From contig JAIETA010000195.1 in the NCBI GenBank assembly GCA_019745575.1, positions 1 to 44,064 on the forward strand: 44,064 nucleotides of DNA. The letters are read 5' to 3'. How positions within the stretch are numbered: the first letter of the stretch is position 1; each line of letters opens with the position of its first letter. A program made the translations under genes and the position numbers. The DNA comes from Reyranella sp. (lineage in GTDB: Bacteria; Pseudomonadota; Alphaproteobacteria; Reyranellales; Reyranellaceae). The notes below the pieces were generated by a model. That model saw only the letters and a list, made by a program, of their open reading frames with translations, had not been told where the DNA came from and searched no databases. Below, piece by piece: positions 1 through 9,196 of this stretch.

Positions 1-294
1 GATACGGCGGCATCGGGCGCGACGCGTTTGCCCGTGCCCCTGCTCCCCGTGGGCGGCCGCGCGGCTGCTCCCGCGGCCCGCGCGCCCTGGGAGGAGCCGC
101 TGGCGAACGGCGACACGCCGCCGCCTGGCACGATGACCGAGGCCGCCGCCCGCGCGGCGATCGAAGCCGATGGCTACAAGGCCGTACGCGCGCTGAGCCA
201 CGGACCAAGCGGAGCCTGGCAGGCGCGCGCCCTGCGCGGCAGCACCGAGGTGCAGCTGAGCGTCGACCGCACCGGTGGCGTTTCCGCCAACTGA
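1..294 (+). CDS. PepSY-like domain protein, 5' truncated by window edge
   Basis: Frame 1 is open from base 1 to the stop at 294; C-terminus AAARAAIEADGYKAVRALSHGPSGAWQARALRGSTEVQLSVDRTGGVSAN resembles a PepSY-type domain. Confidence 0.55.
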   Translation, partial: DTAASGATRLPVPLLPVGGRAAAPAARAPWEEPLANGDTPPPGTMTEAAARAAIEADGYKAVRALSHGPSGAWQARALRGSTEVQLSVDRTGGVSAN

Positions 295-406
295 TCGACC
301 GCCCCGGCGCTACGCGTGACGGGAACATTCGCCGGACGGGGTCGTTTCCTGTCGGCCTCCGGCACGAACGATGCTGCAAGGGCGGCGACAACCAAGGAGA
401 ACGGAC

Positions 407-577
407 ATGGACAAGGATCGAATCGCGGGCGCTGCCAAGCAGGCCAAGGGAGCCCTCAAGGAAGCGGCCGGAAAAGCCCTCGGCGACTCGAAGCTGGTGA
501 CCGAAGGCAAGAGCGACAAGGTCGAGGGCAAAATCCAGAACGCCATCGGCGGTCTGAAGGACAGCCTGAAGAAGTAG
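407..577 (+). CDS. CsbD family stress-response protein
   Basis: MDKDRIAGAAKQAKGALKEAAGKALGDSKLVTEGKSDKVEGKIQNAIGGLKDSLKK is typical CsbD; ATG at 407 after an AAGGAGA-like RBS. Confidence 0.9.
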   Translation: MDKDRIAGAAKQAKGALKEAAGKALGDSKLVTEGKSDKVEGKIQNAIGGLKDSLKK

Positions 578-662
578 CGCGAACCGGAACGGCCGGGACT
601 GGCAAAAGATCCGGTCCCGGCATCTTCAGCCGTTCGTTCAGACCATTCCAGTGGAGTTACCC

Positions 663-827
663 ATGTCGCTCGGCACCATCCTCATCATTATTCTCGTCAT
701 CTTCCTGCTCGGTGGATTCAGCGGCCGCTTCGGCGGCTACGGCTACGGCTACGGCCACGGCGGCGTCGGTGTCATCGGCCTCGTGCTGATCGTCATCGTC
801 GTCCTCATGCTGCTGGGTCGACTCTGA
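663..827 (+). CDS. DUF3309-like small membrane protein (54 aa)
   Basis: Own translation MSLGTILIIILVIFLLGGFSGRFGGYGYGYGHGGVGVIGLVLIVIVVLMLLGRL; below the length cutoff of the supplied ORF track. Confidence 0.8.
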   Translation: MSLGTILIIILVIFLLGGFSGRFGGYGYGYGHGGVGVIGLVLIVIVVLMLLGRL

Positions 828-879
828 CACCACGCCGACCGGGAGGATCGCCCGGACGGGCGGCCGTTGCCGCCCTCGC

Positions 880-1551
880 TCACCCGCGCCGCCGCCGCGA
901 CAGGACCTGCTGCATGGCGAACACCAGGGCGGCGTAGGCGAGCACGCAGAGCACCAGCACGCCGCCCTGCTCGACCGTCGGCTCGGTGAGCAGCGCCACC
1001 AGCCGGTCGCCGACGATCGAGACCAGCAGCAGGCCGGGCGTCATGCCGATCACGGTGCCGGCGATGAAGTCGGCGAGGCCGATGCCGCTCACGCCGAGGC
1101 CGAGATTGACCACGGTGCCGGGCGCCACCGGCAGCACGCGGAAGGCCACCACCACCATGAAGCCGCGGGCGCGGGCGGCGTCGCGCACGCGCTGCAGCCT
1201 GGGACCGAACAGCCGCGCCAGCGCCGCCTGCCCGAGCCAGGCGCCGGCCAAATACATCAGGAGCGCGCTCGAGAAGGCGCCGGCCGCCGAATAGGCGAAG
1301 CCCAGCCACGGCCCGAACACCGCCGCGGTGGCCAGGATCAGCAGGTTGACCGGAAAGGCCACGACGCCGCCCACCAGGAAGGCCGCGAACACCAGCGCCG
1401 GCGCCCAGGGATCGCCGCGCGCCACGGCCAGCAGGTGCGTCACCTTCTCCGCGGTCACGATCCCGTTGGCCGCCGCCGCCCACCACGCCGCGACCAGGCC
1501 CAGGAGGACGAGCAGGAGGACGGCGGCGAGCAGCACGGGACGGGACGGCAT
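880..1551 (-). CDS. TVP38/TMEM64 (DedA-like) family membrane protein
   Basis: Multi-TM protein with FPVNLLILATAAVFGPWLGF and FRVLPVAPGTVVNLGLGVSGI, typical of VTT-domain proteins. Confidence 0.8.
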   Translation of the reverse strand: MPSRPVLLAAVLLLVLLGLVAAWWAAAANGIVTAEKVTHLLAVARGDPWAPALVFAAFLVGGVVAFPVNLLILATAAVFGPWLGFAYSAAGAFSSALLMYLAGAWLGQAALARLFGPRLQRVRDAARARGFMVVVAFRVLPVAPGTVVNLGLGVSGIGLADFIAGTVIGMTPGLLLVSIVGDRLVALLTEPTVEQGGVLVLCVLAYAALVFAMQQVLSRRRRG

Positions 1552-1673
1552 GGCGGCCGCACCCTAGGCCACGGCGGGCCACGCGGCGAGGGCGCCGGCC
1601 ACGATCCGATTCCACCGGGGCGCGGCCTGTCCTAGGGTCCGGGCGCAGAGCCGACCCTCCAGGGAGCAGAGAC

Positions 1674-3146
1674 ATGACGAACAATCCGAAGGTTCTCATT
1701 GCCGGCGCCGGCCCGGTCGGGCTGACGCTTGCCACCGAACTGGTGCGGCACGGCATCGCCGTGCGCATCGTCGACAAGAACGCGGCGCGCACCGACAAGT
1801 CCAAGGCGCTGGTGATGTGGAGCCGCACGCTCGAACTGCTCGACGATGCGGGATACGCGCAGGCGTTCATTCCGGCTGGCCTGATCGCGCACGGCGCGCA
1901 GATCTCGACCGGCAAGGAGATCATGGCGAAGGTCACGCTCGATTCGATCGACAGCCGTTTCCCCTACGCCCTGATGATCCCGCAAAGCGAGACCGAGCGG
2001 GTCCTCGAGGAGCGGCTGGCGGCGGCCGGCGTCACCGTCGAGCGCCGGGTCGAGCTGGCGGGCTTCACCGACACGGGAGCTTCGGTCGAGGCGACGCTGC
2101 GCAGGGCCGACGGTTTCAGCGAGAGCCTCTCGGCCGACTGGCTGGTCGGCTGCGACGGCGCCCATTCGACGGTGCGGCACGGGCTGGGCTTCGCCTTCGA
2201 AGGCTCCACGCTGGAAAGCCACTGGGCGCTGGCCGACGGCCATGTGACAGGGCTCGCTCCCGCGGACCGGCTGCACATCTTCTGGCATCGCGACGGCATC
2301 CTGGCGTTCTTCCCCATCGTCGGCGACCGCTGGCGGGTGATCGCCGACCTCGGCCCGGCCGAGGGCAACGAGAAGCGTCCCGACCCGACGCTCGACGAGA
2401 TCAACGCCCTGATGACGCATCGCGGCTCGCCGGGGATCGCTATGACGAACCCGGTCTGGCTGGCGGCATTCCGCATCAACGAACGCAAGGTCCGCGACTA
2501 TGCCCGGGGCCGCGTCTTCCTGGCAGGCGACGCCGCCCACATCCACAGCCCGGCCGGCGGCCAGGGCATGAACACCGGCATGCAGGACGCCTTCAACCTC
2601 GCCTGGAAGCTGGCGCTGGTGATCGAGGGCGCGGCAAAGCCGGCGCTGCTCGACGGCTACTCGCCGGAGCGCAGCGCGGTGGGCGAGCGGGTGCTGCGCA
2701 ACGCCGGCCGCCTCACCGAGGCCGCGACGCTCCGCAACCCGATCGCCCAGGGACTGCGCAACACCATCGTGAAGTTCGCGGCGGGCTTCCCGGCGCTGCA
2801 GCACAAGGTGGCCGACCAGCTGGCCGAGATGGACATCGGCTATCCCGACAGCCCGCTCACGGCGACGGGCCCCTACAGCATCAGCGGGCCGGCCGCGGGT
2901 GCGCGCTGGCCCGACAAGCTGCCGGCCGGCGCCGGTGGCCGGCGATTCACGGCGCTGGGGCCGGCCGACGCGGTGGCGGCGCTGGCCACCAAATTCCCGC
3001 GGCTGGTGGTGGCGGCCCCGGTCAAGGATCCGGCGCACACGACGTCGTTGCGGCTGATCCGGCCCGACGGCTATGTCGGTTTCGCCGGCGCCGCCACGGA
3101 TCTCGCCAAGGCCGACGCCTATCTCGCGGCGATCGCCAGCGCTTGA
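1674..3146 (+). CDS. FAD-dependent monooxygenase (PheA/TfdB-type)
   Basis: N-terminal VLIAGAGPVGLTLATELVRHGI (GxGxxG), GCDGAHSTVR, and GRVFLAGDAAHIHSPAGGQGMNTGMQDAFNLAWKLA. Confidence 0.92.
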   Translation: MTNNPKVLIAGAGPVGLTLATELVRHGIAVRIVDKNAARTDKSKALVMWSRTLELLDDAGYAQAFIPAGLIAHGAQISTGKEIMAKVTLDSIDSRFPYALMIPQSETERVLEERLAAAGVTVERRVELAGFTDTGASVEATLRRADGFSESLSADWLVGCDGAHSTVRHGLGFAFEGSTLESHWALADGHVTGLAPADRLHIFWHRDGILAFFPIVGDRWRVIADLGPAEGNEKRPDPTLDEINALMTHRGSPGIAMTNPVWLAAFRINERKVRDYARGRVFLAGDAAHIHSPAGGQGMNTGMQDAFNLAWKLALVIEGAAKPALLDGYSPERSAVGERVLRNAGRLTEAATLRNPIAQGLRNTIVKFAAGFPALQHKVADQLAEMDIGYPDSPLTATGPYSISGPAAGARWPDKLPAGAGGRRFTALGPADAVAALATKFPRLVVAAPVKDPAHTTSLRLIRPDGYVGFAGAATDLAKADAYLAAIASA

Positions 3147-3155
3147 TACCCGCCG

Positions 3156-3380
3156 CTAACGCCCGCCCGCGCGCTCCAGACTCTTGATGACAAGCGCCGC
3201 CTTGCCCGACTTGGCGGCAACCTCGCGGTCCTGCGCTTCGATGACGGCGCGCGCCGGGCCGTCCTTCTCCAGCCCGCCCAGCAGGTCGAGCGGCACGCGA
3301 CGGTTGGAGCGCTGGCTGCCGTCCTCGTAGGTGACGTTGAACAGGACGTATTCCGTCCGCTTGCCGGGCTTCTGCGCCAT
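3156..3380 (-). CDS. conserved hypothetical protein (74 aa)
   Basis: Clean ORF MAQKPGKRTEYVLFNVTYEDGSQRSNRRVPLDLL...; GGAGAC RBS-like sequence upstream on the minus strand. Confidence 0.6.
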   Translation of the reverse strand: MAQKPGKRTEYVLFNVTYEDGSQRSNRRVPLDLLGGLEKDGPARAVIEAQDREVAAKSGKAALVIKSLERAGGR

Positions 3381-3458
3381 GACGGTCTCCTGATTGTCGG
3401 GTTGGGTCGGTCGACCTGCGGCGCTTATACGCCTTTCCCGCCGGCCGCGTCCGGACGG

Positions 3459-3553
3459 CTCTTGCGCCGGCGGCCCGCGCCTTCGGCGCGCTTCAGGCTC
3501 TTGCGCCGGCGGCCCGCGCCTTCGGCGCGCTTCAGGCTCTTGCGCCGGCGGCG
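3459..3553. repeat. 39-bp tandem repeat, about 2.4 copies
   Basis: ctcttgcgccggcggcccgcgccttcggcgcgcttcagg at 3459-3497 and 3498-3536, partial third copy from 3537; each unit contains the hairpin gcgcc-ttc-ggcgc. Confidence 0.9.
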
Positions 3554-3574
3554 CGGTGGCGACAGCCTGCGGCG

Positions 3575-4144
3575 ATGAAAGCCCTCCTGATCGCCGTCCT
3601 GCTGGCCGCCGCCGTCACCGGCGCGGCCGGCGCCCAACAGCGCAAGCCGCCGGACCCCGACAAGTCTGTCGAGAAGCCGCCCGACTGCGCCGCGACGATG
3701 GGCGCGCTGCCCAAGGAGTGCGCGGGCGAGGCCTATGCGGTCGACGGCACCACGCTGGCCGCCGTCGGGCTAAAACCCACGCTCAGGCTGTGGGGCGTGC
3801 AGGCGGCCGAGCTGCGCGACCGATCGAGCGGTCGCGAGACGGTGGCCGGCATGCGGGCGCGCGCCGCGCTGGAGGACATGCTTGAGAAGGCTTCGCACAA
3901 GGTGAAGTGCCGGGCGGCGCGCTGGGACCGCGAGTGCCGCCTGGTGGCGCAATGTTCCGTCGAGGCCGCAGCATCGCCGGTCGACCTCGGCGGCTACCTG
4001 CTGGCGAGCGGCCTCGCCTGGGGCTTCCATCTCGAGGAGGGTCTGCCGTGGGAGCCGCGCGCTGGCCAGCGCTATGCCGGCGCCGAAGCCGAGGCGCGCC
4101 AGGCGGGACGCGGCCTGTGGCCGGCCTGGCTGGGCGAGAAGTAG
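3575..4144 (+). CDS. secreted thermonuclease (SNase-like) family protein
   Basis: Signal peptide MKALLIAVLLAAAVTGAAGAQ, then AYAVDGTTL..LRLWGVQAAEL and AEAEARQAGRGLW, typical of SNase folds. Confidence 0.75.
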   Translation: MKALLIAVLLAAAVTGAAGAQQRKPPDPDKSVEKPPDCAATMGALPKECAGEAYAVDGTTLAAVGLKPTLRLWGVQAAELRDRSSGRETVAGMRARAALEDMLEKASHKVKCRAARWDRECRLVAQCSVEAAASPVDLGGYLLASGLAWGFHLEEGLPWEPRAGQRYAGAEAEARQAGRGLWPAWLGEK

Positions 4145-4157
4145 CGCCGGACGGGAT

Positions 4158-4913
4158 CTAGGCGGCCTGCGGCAGCATCCGGTCGATCGCGGCGCGCCAG
4201 ACCGCCTGGGAGTCCTCGACCGAAAGGCGATGGCAGTCGCGCATCTGGTCCCAGCTTTCGAAGCTGATCAGGGTGGCGAGCGCCACCAGCAATTGCTCGC
4301 GCGCCGCGGCGTCGAGGGTCGCGAGTTCCGGCCCGTACATCAGCTTCATGCGCTCGATGTTGGCGAGACGCGCCAGCACGATGCGGGCCTTCAGTTCGGC
4401 CAGCTGGTCCTGGGTGGCGATCAGAGCGCGCCACAGCGGCAACCACTTCTCGCAGGCCAGCGCCCGGGTCGCGACATGCGAGCGGATGCGGGTCGGGCGG
4501 TCGCCGTCGACGTCGCGCGCCGCCGCCTCGGCCTGGCCGACGGCGATGGCATGGTCGGCGGTGGCGAGGCTGAGCGCGCGCAGGTCGCTGAAGCGCTCGA
4601 AGATGGAGCGCACCGAGCAGCCGGCTTCGGCGGCGATCTGGCCGGCGGTCGGCAGCTCGGGCCGGCGGCGCAACAGTTCCAGGTAGGCATCGATGATGCG
4701 CTGGCGCATCCGCAGGCTGCGCAGGCGGCGGCCGTCGGTCTGGCGGGAGGCCACGTCGGCGAGGCCAACCTCTTGAATCGTCACGGAAAAATTCTCCCCC
4801 GGTGTGTCGATGCCGACGACCGCCCGGCGGACCGGCCGGTGACGGCGTGTCACCGCAAGTAGTCCCTCCGCCGCGGCGGGGCAATGCACCACCGGCGCAT
4901 GCCTGAATGCCAA
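4158..4913 (-). CDS. TetR/AcrR family transcriptional regulator (start uncertain, probably internal)
   Basis: MRQRIIDAYLELLRRRPELPTAGQIAAEAGCSVRSIFERFSDLRALSLA is a TetR-type N-terminal HTH. Confidence 0.8.
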   Translation of the reverse strand: MAFRHAPVVHCPAAAEGLLAVTRRHRPVRRAVVGIDTPGENFSVTIQEVGLADVASRQTDGRRLRSLRMRQRIIDAYLELLRRRPELPTAGQIAAEAGCSVRSIFERFSDLRALSLATADHAIAVGQAEAAARDVDGDRPTRIRSHVATRALACEKWLPLWRALIATQDQLAELKARIVLARLANIERMKLMYGPELATLDAAAREQLLVALATLISFESWDQMRDCHRLSVEDSQAVWRAAIDRMLPQAA

Positions 4914-4917
4914 ACTT

Positions 4918-5376
4918 TTACAGGTGAGCGCGCCGGCCAGACGCTTTGGGCGTCCCTTTGACCGCGGCCGCGGGCACGCGGACGTCGCGCTGGAGATTAT
5001 CGTGCCGCTCGTCCATGCGGCGGTAGTCGATGGTGAGCTCCTCGCCGGCCGCGATGTCGCGCACGGCGTGGTAGGTCACGTCGCCGTCGTCGGAGGCGAG
5101 ATTGGGGTCGGCCGAATGGTTCATGTACCAGCCGGTCGAGATGCGCAGGAAGTCGAGCGGCACCCAGTAGCCGCCGCTGCTGCGGATGCCGAAGCGCTTG
5201 TAGAGGGCGGCGTGGCGCGAGGCGTGCGCCTGCCGGGTCGAGACCCAGCGGCTGTCCTCGCCGTCCCAGATACGGACGATCTCGCCCTTGCGGACAGCGA
5301 GATCGGCGAAGCAGCCGATGCCGTGGATGGCAGAGGGGCCGAGATAGACGAACGCCTTGCTGGTTCTACGCTTCAT
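4918..5376 (-). CDS. SET domain-containing protein
   Basis: SAIHGIGCFADLAVRKGEIVRIW ... YMNHSADPNLASDDGDVTYHAVRDIAAGEELTIDYR carries NHSxxPN and ExxxDY SET motifs. Confidence 0.88.
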   Translation of the reverse strand: MKRRTSKAFVYLGPSAIHGIGCFADLAVRKGEIVRIWDGEDSRWVSTRQAHASRHAALYKRFGIRSSGGYWVPLDFLRISTGWYMNHSADPNLASDDGDVTYHAVRDIAAGEELTIDYRRMDERHDNLQRDVRVPAAAVKGTPKASGRRAHL

Positions 5377-5516
5377 GAAAACTTCATACTCGCGGTGGCC
5401 GCCGACCGGGCGGGCCGCGTGCTTAGCGCGGCGGCCGAGGGCGTTCAATGGACGATGGCGGCGGGCCGCGTATCATTGCGGGCGCCGCCAGGACATCTCG
5501 GCGAAAGGAAAGACGC

Positions 5517-6107
5517 ATGCTCACCTTCTTCTTCTCGCCGGGATCGAGTTCGATGGCGCCGCACATCGCGTTGCACGAGACCGGCACGGCGTTCGCGGCG
5601 CGACCGGTGTCGCTGCGCCGAAAGGAAACGCGCACGCCGGACTTCCTGGCGGTCAATCCGGCCGGCAAGGTGCCAGTGCTTGTGATCGACGGCCGCGTCC
5701 TGACCGAGGTTGCCGGCATCCTGTTCTATCTGGCGCGGGCCCACGCCGAGGCGGGGCTGCTGCCGGCCGGCGACATCGAGGCCGAGGCGCAGGTCGTGTC
5801 TTGGATGTCCTACATCGCCTCGACGATCCATCCATCGCGGCGCCAGGGGTTCCAGGGACTGGAGCATGTGCGCGAGGTCTGGCAGGTCGCCGAAACGCGG
5901 TTGGCCGGCAAACCATGGCTGGCCGGCGACTATTCGATCGCCGACATCCACCTGTTCCGACTCTACTGGCGTTTCCGCGGGTCGAACTTCATCCGACCCG
6001 GCGACTTCCCCGGCCTCGAAGCACACTATGCCCGCATGATGGCGCGGCCTGCCGTGCAACGCACGATCGAGGCCGAGGCCAGGATCGGCTACGAGCTGCC
6101 GGCGTAG
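5517..6107 (+). CDS. glutathione S-transferase family protein
   Basis: MLTFFFSPGSSSMAPHIALHETGTAF..NPAGKVPVLVIDGRVLTEVAGILFYLA and C-terminal WLAGDYSIADIHLF. Confidence 0.9.
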   Translation: MLTFFFSPGSSSMAPHIALHETGTAFAARPVSLRRKETRTPDFLAVNPAGKVPVLVIDGRVLTEVAGILFYLARAHAEAGLLPAGDIEAEAQVVSWMSYIASTIHPSRRQGFQGLEHVREVWQVAETRLAGKPWLAGDYSIADIHLFRLYWRFRGSNFIRPGDFPGLEAHYARMMARPAVQRTIEAEARIGYELPA

Positions 6108-6120
6108 CGGCGGCCGGCGC

Positions 6121-6492
6121 CTACTTCGGCTGCGCGTCGATCCAGCGTTGCGCCGGCTCGGGCTGCTCGAACACGCGCATCGGCCGATCGGCGGCCGCCA
6201 GCATGCCCAGTACGCGGGCCACCAGTTCGATCTTGTCAGGAGGGATCACGACGGCCAGCGGCCCGACGGGATTGAGGGCGTGAAACGCGCGGATCCGGAC
6301 GCCCAGTTCCAGCATATCGTCCGGACCCATCGTCGTGTCGCCGCGGCTGCCGTCGAACAGCTTGCGGTAGTTCAGCGCGCCCGCCCCGACCATCTCGTCG
6401 AGGAAGGTGTCGACCTCGACGCGCGCGACGTCGCCGTCCGCCACCGCCGTCACCAGTCGGTTCTCGGCGTCGATCGTCCAGTGAAGAGGCAT
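6121..6492 (-). CDS. STAS/SpoIIAA-like hypothetical protein
   Basis: MPLHWTIDAENRLVTAVADGDVARVEVDTFLDEMV...RKLFDGSRGDTTMGPDDMLELGVRIRAF. Confidence 0.55.
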   Translation of the reverse strand: MPLHWTIDAENRLVTAVADGDVARVEVDTFLDEMVGAGALNYRKLFDGSRGDTTMGPDDMLELGVRIRAFHALNPVGPLAVVIPPDKIELVARVLGMLAAADRPMRVFEQPEPAQRWIDAQPK

Positions 6493-6560
6493 TGCGTCAA
6501 CTCACCCCGCTACACGTAGTTCAGGACACGCCGGATCTTCTCAGGCGTTACCGGCCTGGA

Positions 6561-7199
6561 CTACTTGAGCGGCGAATAGTTCGTCGGCATCAGCAGGGTC
6601 GAGTGCATTTCGGCCAGCAGCGCCGGCCCCTTGGCAAGATAGGCCTGCCACGCGGGATCCTTCATCGCCGCGGCGCGCGCCTCGAAGCGTTCCTGCAGGT
6701 TCTTGTAGCGCCACAGGTGGATCCACTCGTTGGGCTGGGGGAACTCGCCGGTCCAGGCGCCCCAGATCGGCGAGTACTTCTCGCGGGCGGCCTGCACCTC
6801 CTTGAAATTCTTGCCGTAGGTCACGGCGCCGCCCATCTGGGTGCGGTAGATGCGCAGTTCGTAGACGTTGCCCGTGGTGTCGTCGGACGGCTTGATATCG
6901 ACCACGGCGTTCATGAGCCGCAGGTCCTGGCGCTCGATCAGTGGCCGGATGACGGGCACATAGCCTTCGGTCCACGGCTTGTGCTTGGCAAGTTCGCCGC
7001 GCAGGCGCGTGCGCTCTTCGTAGCTGTCGTACTTCCACAGGTGCCAGATCTGGTTGAGCGCGCCGAACTCGGCAGTCCAGTAGCCGTGGTTGACACCGTA
7101 GTTCTGTCCGCGCGCCGGGCGGCCGATGGTCTCGGCGGCCTTCAGGTACTCCGGCATCTTGCCGGGCTTCAGGGTGTAGCAGCGAAGCTCGTAGACCAT
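6561..7199 (-). CDS. NIPSNAP family protein (two tandem domains)
   Basis: MVYELRCYTLKPGKMPEYLKA...QIWHLWKYDSYEERTRLR and repeat NVYELRIYRTQ...EWIHLWRYKNLQERFEAR. Confidence 0.9.
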   Translation of the reverse strand: MVYELRCYTLKPGKMPEYLKAAETIGRPARGQNYGVNHGYWTAEFGALNQIWHLWKYDSYEERTRLRGELAKHKPWTEGYVPVIRPLIERQDLRLMNAVVDIKPSDDTTGNVYELRIYRTQMGGAVTYGKNFKEVQAAREKYSPIWGAWTGEFPQPNEWIHLWRYKNLQERFEARAAAMKDPAWQAYLAKGPALLAEMHSTLLMPTNYSPLK

Positions 7200-7225
7200 G
7201 TCGTTTCCTCTCGGGGACGGGGTTC

Positions 7226-8410
7226 TTAGGGATGCGGATTGCGGGGCGGATGCGCCCGCACCGCGTACTCGTTGATGTCGGCGCCCCAGCCCGGCCGGGT
7301 GGGGACGATCAGTTCGCCATTCTGGATGACCGGAGGATGGGTGACCAGATCGTCCTTCCACGGCACGTCGTCGATGTCGATTTCCATCACGCGGAAGTTG
7401 GGCATGGCGGCGCACAGATGGGCGCTCATCAGCGTCGACATGTGGCCGTAGAAGTTGTGCGGCGCGCAGTTGATTTCGTAGGCCTCGGCCATGGCGGCGA
7501 TTTTTAGCGACTCCATCAGACCGTTCCACGGCACGTCGATGATCGACACGTCGATCGAACGGCTCTCGAAGAACGGCCGGAACTGGCGCCGCCCGAACAG
7601 CGACTCGCACGAGGCGATCGGCATGGCGGCGCGGTCGCGGATCAGCCGCAGTCCTTCGGGGTCGTAGGAGTCGATCTCCAGCCAGAACAGGTTGTAGGGC
7701 TCGCAGGCACGCGCGACCTTGATGTAGCCCTCCGTCTTGAAGTTGAAGTTGGTGTCGAGAAGAATGCCCATGTCCGGGCCGGCGCCCTGGCGGAAGGCCG
7801 CCAACCCGTCGGTAATGGCGGCAAGAGTGGCGCCGTCGGCATTGAGCTCGGGATAGCCCGGCCCGCGCGCGAAGCCCGGCTGGTGCATGTTGGGCGGGTC
7901 GAGGTCGAAGCGGAAGATGTTGGTCTTCAGCGCCTTGAAGCCGTGCTCCTTCACATGCTTGCCGAGCTTTGCGAGGTCGTCGAGCGAGCGCACCGGCTCG
8001 ACACCCATCACGGCGGCGTTGCGAAAGCGGTAACTGCCGCAATGCGACCAGTAGAGCGGCAGCCGGTCGCGGACCGGGCCGCCGAACAGCGCATAAACGG
8101 GAATGTCGAGCGCCTTCGCCTTCACGTCCAGCAGGGCGTTTTCGATGGCGGCCATCGCCTGCTGGTTCATGCCGCCCGGCGCCTGGCGCGTGATGGCGTA
8201 GAACGTGGTCATGATGCGCTCGATCGGTCGCGGATCCTGGCCGATGAGGCTCGCCGCCATGCGGCGAATCACGGCAGTGAGGCCGGCGCTGCCATAGCCT
8301 TCGTTGTACTCCGACCAGCCGACCAAGCCGTCATCGGTGGTGATCTTGAGAAAGGAGAAGTCGCGCCAGCCGGCGTCGCAATGCAGGTCCTCGATCTTGG
8401 CGATTTTCAT
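7226..8410 (-). CDS. mandelate racemase/muconate lactonizing enzyme (enolase superfamily) protein
   Basis: MKIAKIEDLHCDAGWRDFSFLKITTDDGLVGWSEY..IENALLDVKAKALDIPVYALFGG..DTNFNF..FWLEIDSYDPEGL. Confidence 0.9.
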   Translation of the reverse strand: MKIAKIEDLHCDAGWRDFSFLKITTDDGLVGWSEYNEGYGSAGLTAVIRRMAASLIGQDPRPIERIMTTFYAITRQAPGGMNQQAMAAIENALLDVKAKALDIPVYALFGGPVRDRLPLYWSHCGSYRFRNAAVMGVEPVRSLDDLAKLGKHVKEHGFKALKTNIFRFDLDPPNMHQPGFARGPGYPELNADGATLAAITDGLAAFRQGAGPDMGILLDTNFNFKTEGYIKVARACEPYNLFWLEIDSYDPEGLRLIRDRAAMPIASCESLFGRRQFRPFFESRSIDVSIIDVPWNGLMESLKIAAMAEAYEINCAPHNFYGHMSTLMSAHLCAAMPNFRVMEIDIDDVPWKDDLVTHPPVIQNGELIVPTRPGWGADINEYAVRAHPPRNPHP

Positions 8411-8471
8411 GATGGTTCCTCCCGCCCGGCGCGCAGCATAGACTAGAGCCAGGCCACCGCGGGATGAAACT

Positions 8472-9149
8472 ATGCCCCTCCACGGCAAGGGAATGCTGAT
8501 CACCTTCACGGAGGTGAAGGCACGCGACGAACGCGACTTCAACGAGTGGTACAACCGCGAACATATCGACGAGCGCGTCAATCTGCCGGGCTTCCACCGT
8601 GCCCGCCGCTACGCGGCCGTCCGCGCCGCGCCCAAGTACCTCGCCACCTACGAATGCGACACCGTCGGCGATCTCGCGACACCGGGCTATCTGCAGCTGC
8701 TCGCCAACCAGACGCCGTGGAGCCAGGCGGTCATGGCGCGCTTCACCCGGTTCCACCGCCTGACGCTTCGCGTCCAGGTCGACCTCGCACACGGCGTCGG
8801 CGGAGCGGTGGCCTGCGCGCGCTTCGTGCCCGACCCGCGGCGGCGCAAGGCATTGGTCGCCTGGCTGCAGGAGACCGCCCTGCCGCGGGCGATCGCGCGG
8901 CCCGGCCTGCTGGGCGCCGTCGCCGCCGAGAACGATCTCGAGATCGCCAATGCGCCGCTGCAGGAAAAGAGCATGGATCATCCCAGGGCCGACGAAGCCG
9001 AGTGGGTGGTGCTGATCGAGGGCGCCGACGCCGCCTCGGTCGGGCAGGCGGCACGAGCCCTCTTCACGCTGCCGGCCCTAAAGCCCTTCGGGGTCGCGAC
9101 GGCACCGACCATCGGCACCTACCGGCTGCTCTACGGCAACCAGCGGTGA
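8472..9149 (+). CDS. dimeric alpha-beta barrel (EthD-like) hypothetical protein
   Basis: GMLITFTEVKARDERDFNEWYNREHIDERVNLPGFHRARRY resembles ferredoxin-like barrel proteins with the FNxWYxxEH motif. Confidence 0.65.
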   Translation: MPLHGKGMLITFTEVKARDERDFNEWYNREHIDERVNLPGFHRARRYAAVRAAPKYLATYECDTVGDLATPGYLQLLANQTPWSQAVMARFTRFHRLTLRVQVDLAHGVGGAVACARFVPDPRRRKALVAWLQETALPRAIARPGLLGAVAAENDLEIANAPLQEKSMDHPRADEAEWVVLIEGADAASVGQAARALFTLPALKPFGVATAPTIGTYRLLYGNQR

Positions 9150-9196
9150 CGAAAGTTTGAGCTACCGTTGATCGGCCGACGGCGTAGGCTCCGGCC

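Noticed and set aside
3394-3885. 163-aa ORF with repeated SCAGGPRLRRA
   Set aside because: Translation of the 39-bp DNA repeat out of frame with the signal-peptide-bearing nuclease gene.
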